DNA from: Tetrahymena elliotti 4EA
Taxonomy: Eukaryota > Ciliophora > Oligohymenophorea > Hymenostomatida > Tetrahymenidae
Length of the DNA: 64,000 nt
NCBI GenBank assembly: GCA_000231825.2
Contig: JH720402.1
Span: 34,512-98,511, forward strand
Direction: 5' to 3'
Shown: piece after piece, positions 60,987 to 64,000 of the stretch
Position numbering within the stretch: the first letter of the stretch is position 1
Layout of the letters: every line of letters starts with the position of its first letter
Notes under the pieces: generated by a model
Database searches by the model: none
What the model saw: only the letters and a program-made list of their open reading frames with translations
Told to the model about the DNA's origin: nothing
Translations under genes and position numbers: made by a program

Positions 60987-63398
60987 ATGTTGTTCAAGTA
61001 TGTCGAAATAAATACTCTGCTTTACAAATGCAAATTTTATATTATTTATCAAAAGTGAATAGCTAGTAGGAGAGGATCACACTAAAAGAATGTGTGAAAT
61101 CTTAAAGGAAGGTGAAAATTTAAATTACTTGAAGATAGATGTTAAGTAACTCATTTTTAGATCAACCGTTTTTAAAAATATTAATTATTTTCTATCTTCT
61201 ATCATAGAAAATAACAATAGTTTGGAGATATTATAGTAAAAATGCTTGGGGAAAACCTTTCACACTGCAAAAATCTTCAAAGTTTAAATCTTATCTTTAT
61301 GTAAGCTAAGCTAATTATTCTAGATAATTTCTAAAGATAATTTTTATATAAAAAGCAATGACAATATTAGCAATGAAGGTTCTTTACACCTCAGTAGAGG
61401 TATTTCTGAATGCAAAAACTTAACAGAAGTGAATTTATATTTGGGGTAACCTTAATTCAAATAATATTTTTCATTTTCAATGCATTTCCTAAGAGTTTGT
61501 CTAAAAATTTTAAATTAAGATTTATTTAAAACTTAAAATAGGTATAATTTAATTGCAGATAACCATACTGCATGTTTAGGTCAAGGATTAGCAAATTGCA
61601 AGAATTTAACACGTTTAACTATTGATTTGACGTATTATAATTTTAAATAAATAAGGTATTTTAACAAAAATTTTTCCAGCAAGAATAATGTATTTGATGA
61701 CTCTCTAGGTTTTGGTGAACAAATTGCTAAATTAGATAATTTAACATATTTGAATCTCAGCTTTTGGTAATTTGTTTTAAAAATGCTTCATATCAAATAA
61801 TTTAAACAGCAACAAATAATTCTTTGACTTAAATTTAGGAAAATTTTATTTTTTTGATTTAATCCAGTTTTTTTTTTAAAGAATTCATCAGAAAAAATCT
61901 AATTAAAAATTGGTATATAATCCTAATTTTTTAAATAAAAGATACTCACACAAATCACTTTCTAAGATATAATACTGAACTAATTCTTATTTTTTAATTA
62001 ATAATCTAGGAGATGTGCTAATTTTACTGAAGCAGGATCAACAAGAATAGCTCAAGGCCTTGCTAAATGTAATAGTCTTTCTACTTTAATAATTGATTTG
62101 AGGTAATAGAATTGATATCACATTTAGAAATTAAACTTATATTCTATTAATTATAGCTCTACAATTATTGGTTCAGAAGGACCTTTCAAGTTTGTTGATG
62201 AAATATCTAAAAGCTAAAGCATAAAAAATTTGACTTTAAGATTAAAGTAAAATAAATATATTAGCTTAAATGAGGATAATAAAAATGTATTTTTACCTTA
62301 GAAACAATGACATTGATGATACTTGTGTTGATAAACTTGGTCAATCACTTATTGGATGCAACTAAATCAACAACCTTACACTTGATTTATCGTAAAAAAT
62401 AGATGAACTTCAATTTTTATTGAAAATTAAATAAATAAAAGCATCAATAAAATTGGCCCTCAAGGAGCTATTAACCTGGGAAAGTCACTTGGATAATGTC
62501 CTCACATCTAGCAGTTAAAGCTTAGCCTTGAGTATTTTATCTAACTAAATTTTAAGTTTTTTCACTTATCATATTGTTCAAAAGTGTCAATACAATTGGA
62601 AATAAGGGAGTTACTGCTATCGGATAAATACTTTCTAATAGCGAAACTCTCCAAAGCTTAGACTTAGAAGTCTGGTAAACATATTTTTTATCTTAATTAA
62701 TTTTAACTAAATTAATTTTTATTAGGAGAAATGGTATTCACCCAGAAGGAGCTAAAGCCTTTGGAGAGCATATCTCAAAAAACCAAAGTCTCAAAAATTT
62801 ATTTGTTGATTTTAGGTAAGGATTTTAAATAAATTTTTTATCTTAATTTGAATTATAAATTAAATAGTGAAAACCCAATAGGTTAAGATGGTACATTAAA
62901 CTTAGTTAATGCAATTTCATAAACTCCAAACTTAAACTCATTGAAACTTAGATTATGGTAAAATATAAAATAAATTAAATAAAAATATATACAACTTCAT
63001 GAATTTGTTTAGGTAAAACAAATTAGGTAATGACTTAGTAGAAAAAATTGGAGAGGCTGTCAGTTAAATTTAAAATCTTAGTTCTCTTCATCTTGATTTA
63101 AAGTAATTATAAATCAATAATATTCTTTTACTAAAAATAAAAATGTATTTAATAGGTAAACCTCTATTGGAGAAAAAGGTTGCTTGAGATTAGTAAATTA
63201 GTTAAGAAAATGTAAATTACTTTCAGCTCTCTACCTTTAGCTTGGGTAAGATTCTTATTTTAAATAAAATATATTCAGATTTTTTTGTAATTTTATAGAG
63301 GAAATAATATACCTTTTAAGAAAGGTTCAAAACTCTAATTCGAATTCAATTGCTTAAAAATTAGTGGTTTATTCAGACTTGATATTAAAACTATTTGA
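60987..63398 (+). CDS. Leucine-rich repeat protein (RNase-inhibitor type), one repeat per exon
   Basis: Sixteen exons under this model and 457 residues: 60987-60997 (uncertain start exon), 61056-61145, 61208-61300, 61356-61445, 61542-61631, then ten more, and 63299-63398. Exons 2-15 are 87-93 nt, eleven of them exactly 90, and every intron interrupts the same codon position (phase 2), right after the LxLDL strand. Each exon encodes one 29-30-residue repeat of the form N-x-I-G-x-x-G...L-x-x-C-x-x-L-x-x-L-x-L-x-L; examples are NKIGPQGAINLGKSLGQ, NPIGQDGTLNLVNAISQ and TSIGEKGCLRLVNQLRK. This is the LRR_RI pattern forming a horseshoe for protein binding. No kinase or other domain follows; the last exon ends in a basic cap (GLFRLDIKTI). 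The start may lie further upstream. The gene ends about 520 nt from the telomere. Confidence 0.88.
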
Positions 63399-63916
63399 AT
63401 AAATATGGAATTTTGATAAGTACTTATATTATAAAATATTTAAATTAGATATGTAATTTATTATATTATTTATAATTTTTATACAATATTTCAATATGTA
63501 AAACTATTCACAAAACTATTTAAATATTTATTAATTAATTACTTAACTAAAATTTCATTTGTTTCATTGATTTTTATTTTGAATACTGAAATCATAAATA
63601 AGAAAAAATTAATTAATTTATGAAAATTTTTAGCAAATTTTGGTTTGATTCCTTAAGTAGCTATAAAATACATGAAATAAATTAATTCGAATAATTTCGT
63701 TTGATTTTCTAAATAAAATTTAAATGAAAAAAATACCTTCTTTATAAAAAATTGTTAAATAAGGAAGACCTGTTATTCATCTTATGATGACATCTTTAAA
63801 TTTTAAACTTAAATTGTTTCATGAATTTTTTTTGAAATTATTTTTTCTAAATTTTTTAAATATTTCAAAGTCCAGATTAATAAAAACAAATTAATATTAT
63901 TTTTTATTTTTTTATG
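63399..63916. other. Subtelomeric AT-rich spacer
   Basis: No gene between the LRR gene and the telomere. The junction sequence is ...TTTTTATG followed directly by TTGGGG repeats. Confidence 0.7.
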
Positions 63917-64000
63917 TTGGGGTTGGGGTTGGGGTTGGGGTTGGGGTTGGGGTTGGGGTTGGGGTTGGGGTTGGGGTTGGGGTTGGGGTTGGGGTTGGGG
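63917..64000 (+). repeat. Macronuclear telomere, (TTGGGG)14
   Basis: Fourteen perfect TTGGGG units reaching the last base. This is the telomere sequence added by telomerase in Tetrahymena and related ciliates after developmental chromosome breakage. The repeat strand orientation (G-rich strand running 5' to 3' toward the end) is that of a right-hand chromosome end. Confidence 0.99.

Noticed and set aside
63917..64000. CRISPR-like short tandem repeat
   Set aside because: Perfect 6-nt TTGGGG units without spacers at the very end are a telomere.

Overview
This window is the right-hand end of a ciliate macronuclear chromosome, almost certainly Tetrahymena or a close relative. The last 84 bases are 14 uninterrupted TTGGGG telomere repeats. 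Every long reading frame runs through many in-frame TAA and TAG codons (glutamine in this code) and ends only at TGA. Introns are mostly 47-100 nt, AT-rich, with GTA..AG ends; this is longer than the roughly 25-nt introns of Paramecium. Standard-code translation breaks these genes into pieces, so all genes below were read with TGA as the only stop and spliced by eye.

Layout, left to right. 1.9-3.5 kb: a MATE-type transporter (+). 4.7-6.1 kb: an EB1-family microtubule plus-end protein (+). 7.5-8.6 kb: a DUF4419 protein (+). 9.5-12.4 kb: two unrecognised genes (+). 13.7-20.1 kb: a 12-exon CFAP65 homologue, an ASH/MSP-domain protein of the ciliary central apparatus (+). 22.0-28.9 kb: a 1812-residue type I membrane protein (+). 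28.9-35.5 kb: a gene-poor stretch holding one clear small gene (-, 33.5-33.9 kb) and a GC-richer island near 30.6-30.8 kb with decayed-looking coding on the minus strand. 35.6-37.7 kb: a predicted N-myristoylated protein with degenerate GFGFN repeats (+). 38.9-44.6 kb: a 20-exon protein with three PH domains and a Sec6-like helical middle (+). 45.5-51.5 kb: a small unknown gene (-), a 100-N assembly gap with identical flanks, and an intronless 1330-residue karyopherin-beta-like protein (-). 52.3-53.5 kb: a dead Tc1/mariner element with terminal inverted repeats. 54.7-55.7 kb: CYB5D1 (+). 56.3-59.9 kb: an unknown coiled-coil protein (-). 61.0-63.4 kb: a leucine-rich-repeat gene with one repeat per exon (+). 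63.9-64.0 kb: the telomere.

Genes do not form operons; each has its own AT-rich flanks. There is a cytoskeletal and ciliary flavour (EB1, CFAP65, CYB5D1), plus membrane and trafficking proteins (PH/Sec6-like, karyopherin, MATE). I saw no rRNA, no convincing tRNA and no CRISPR. Exon boundaries were chosen by GT..AG ends, reading-frame continuity and family resemblance; none has transcript support here. The least certain points are the first exons of the LRR gene, the 39.23-39.41 kb segment of the PH gene, and the weak ORFs at 8.7-9.4, 30.6-30.8 and 32.6-32.9 kb.
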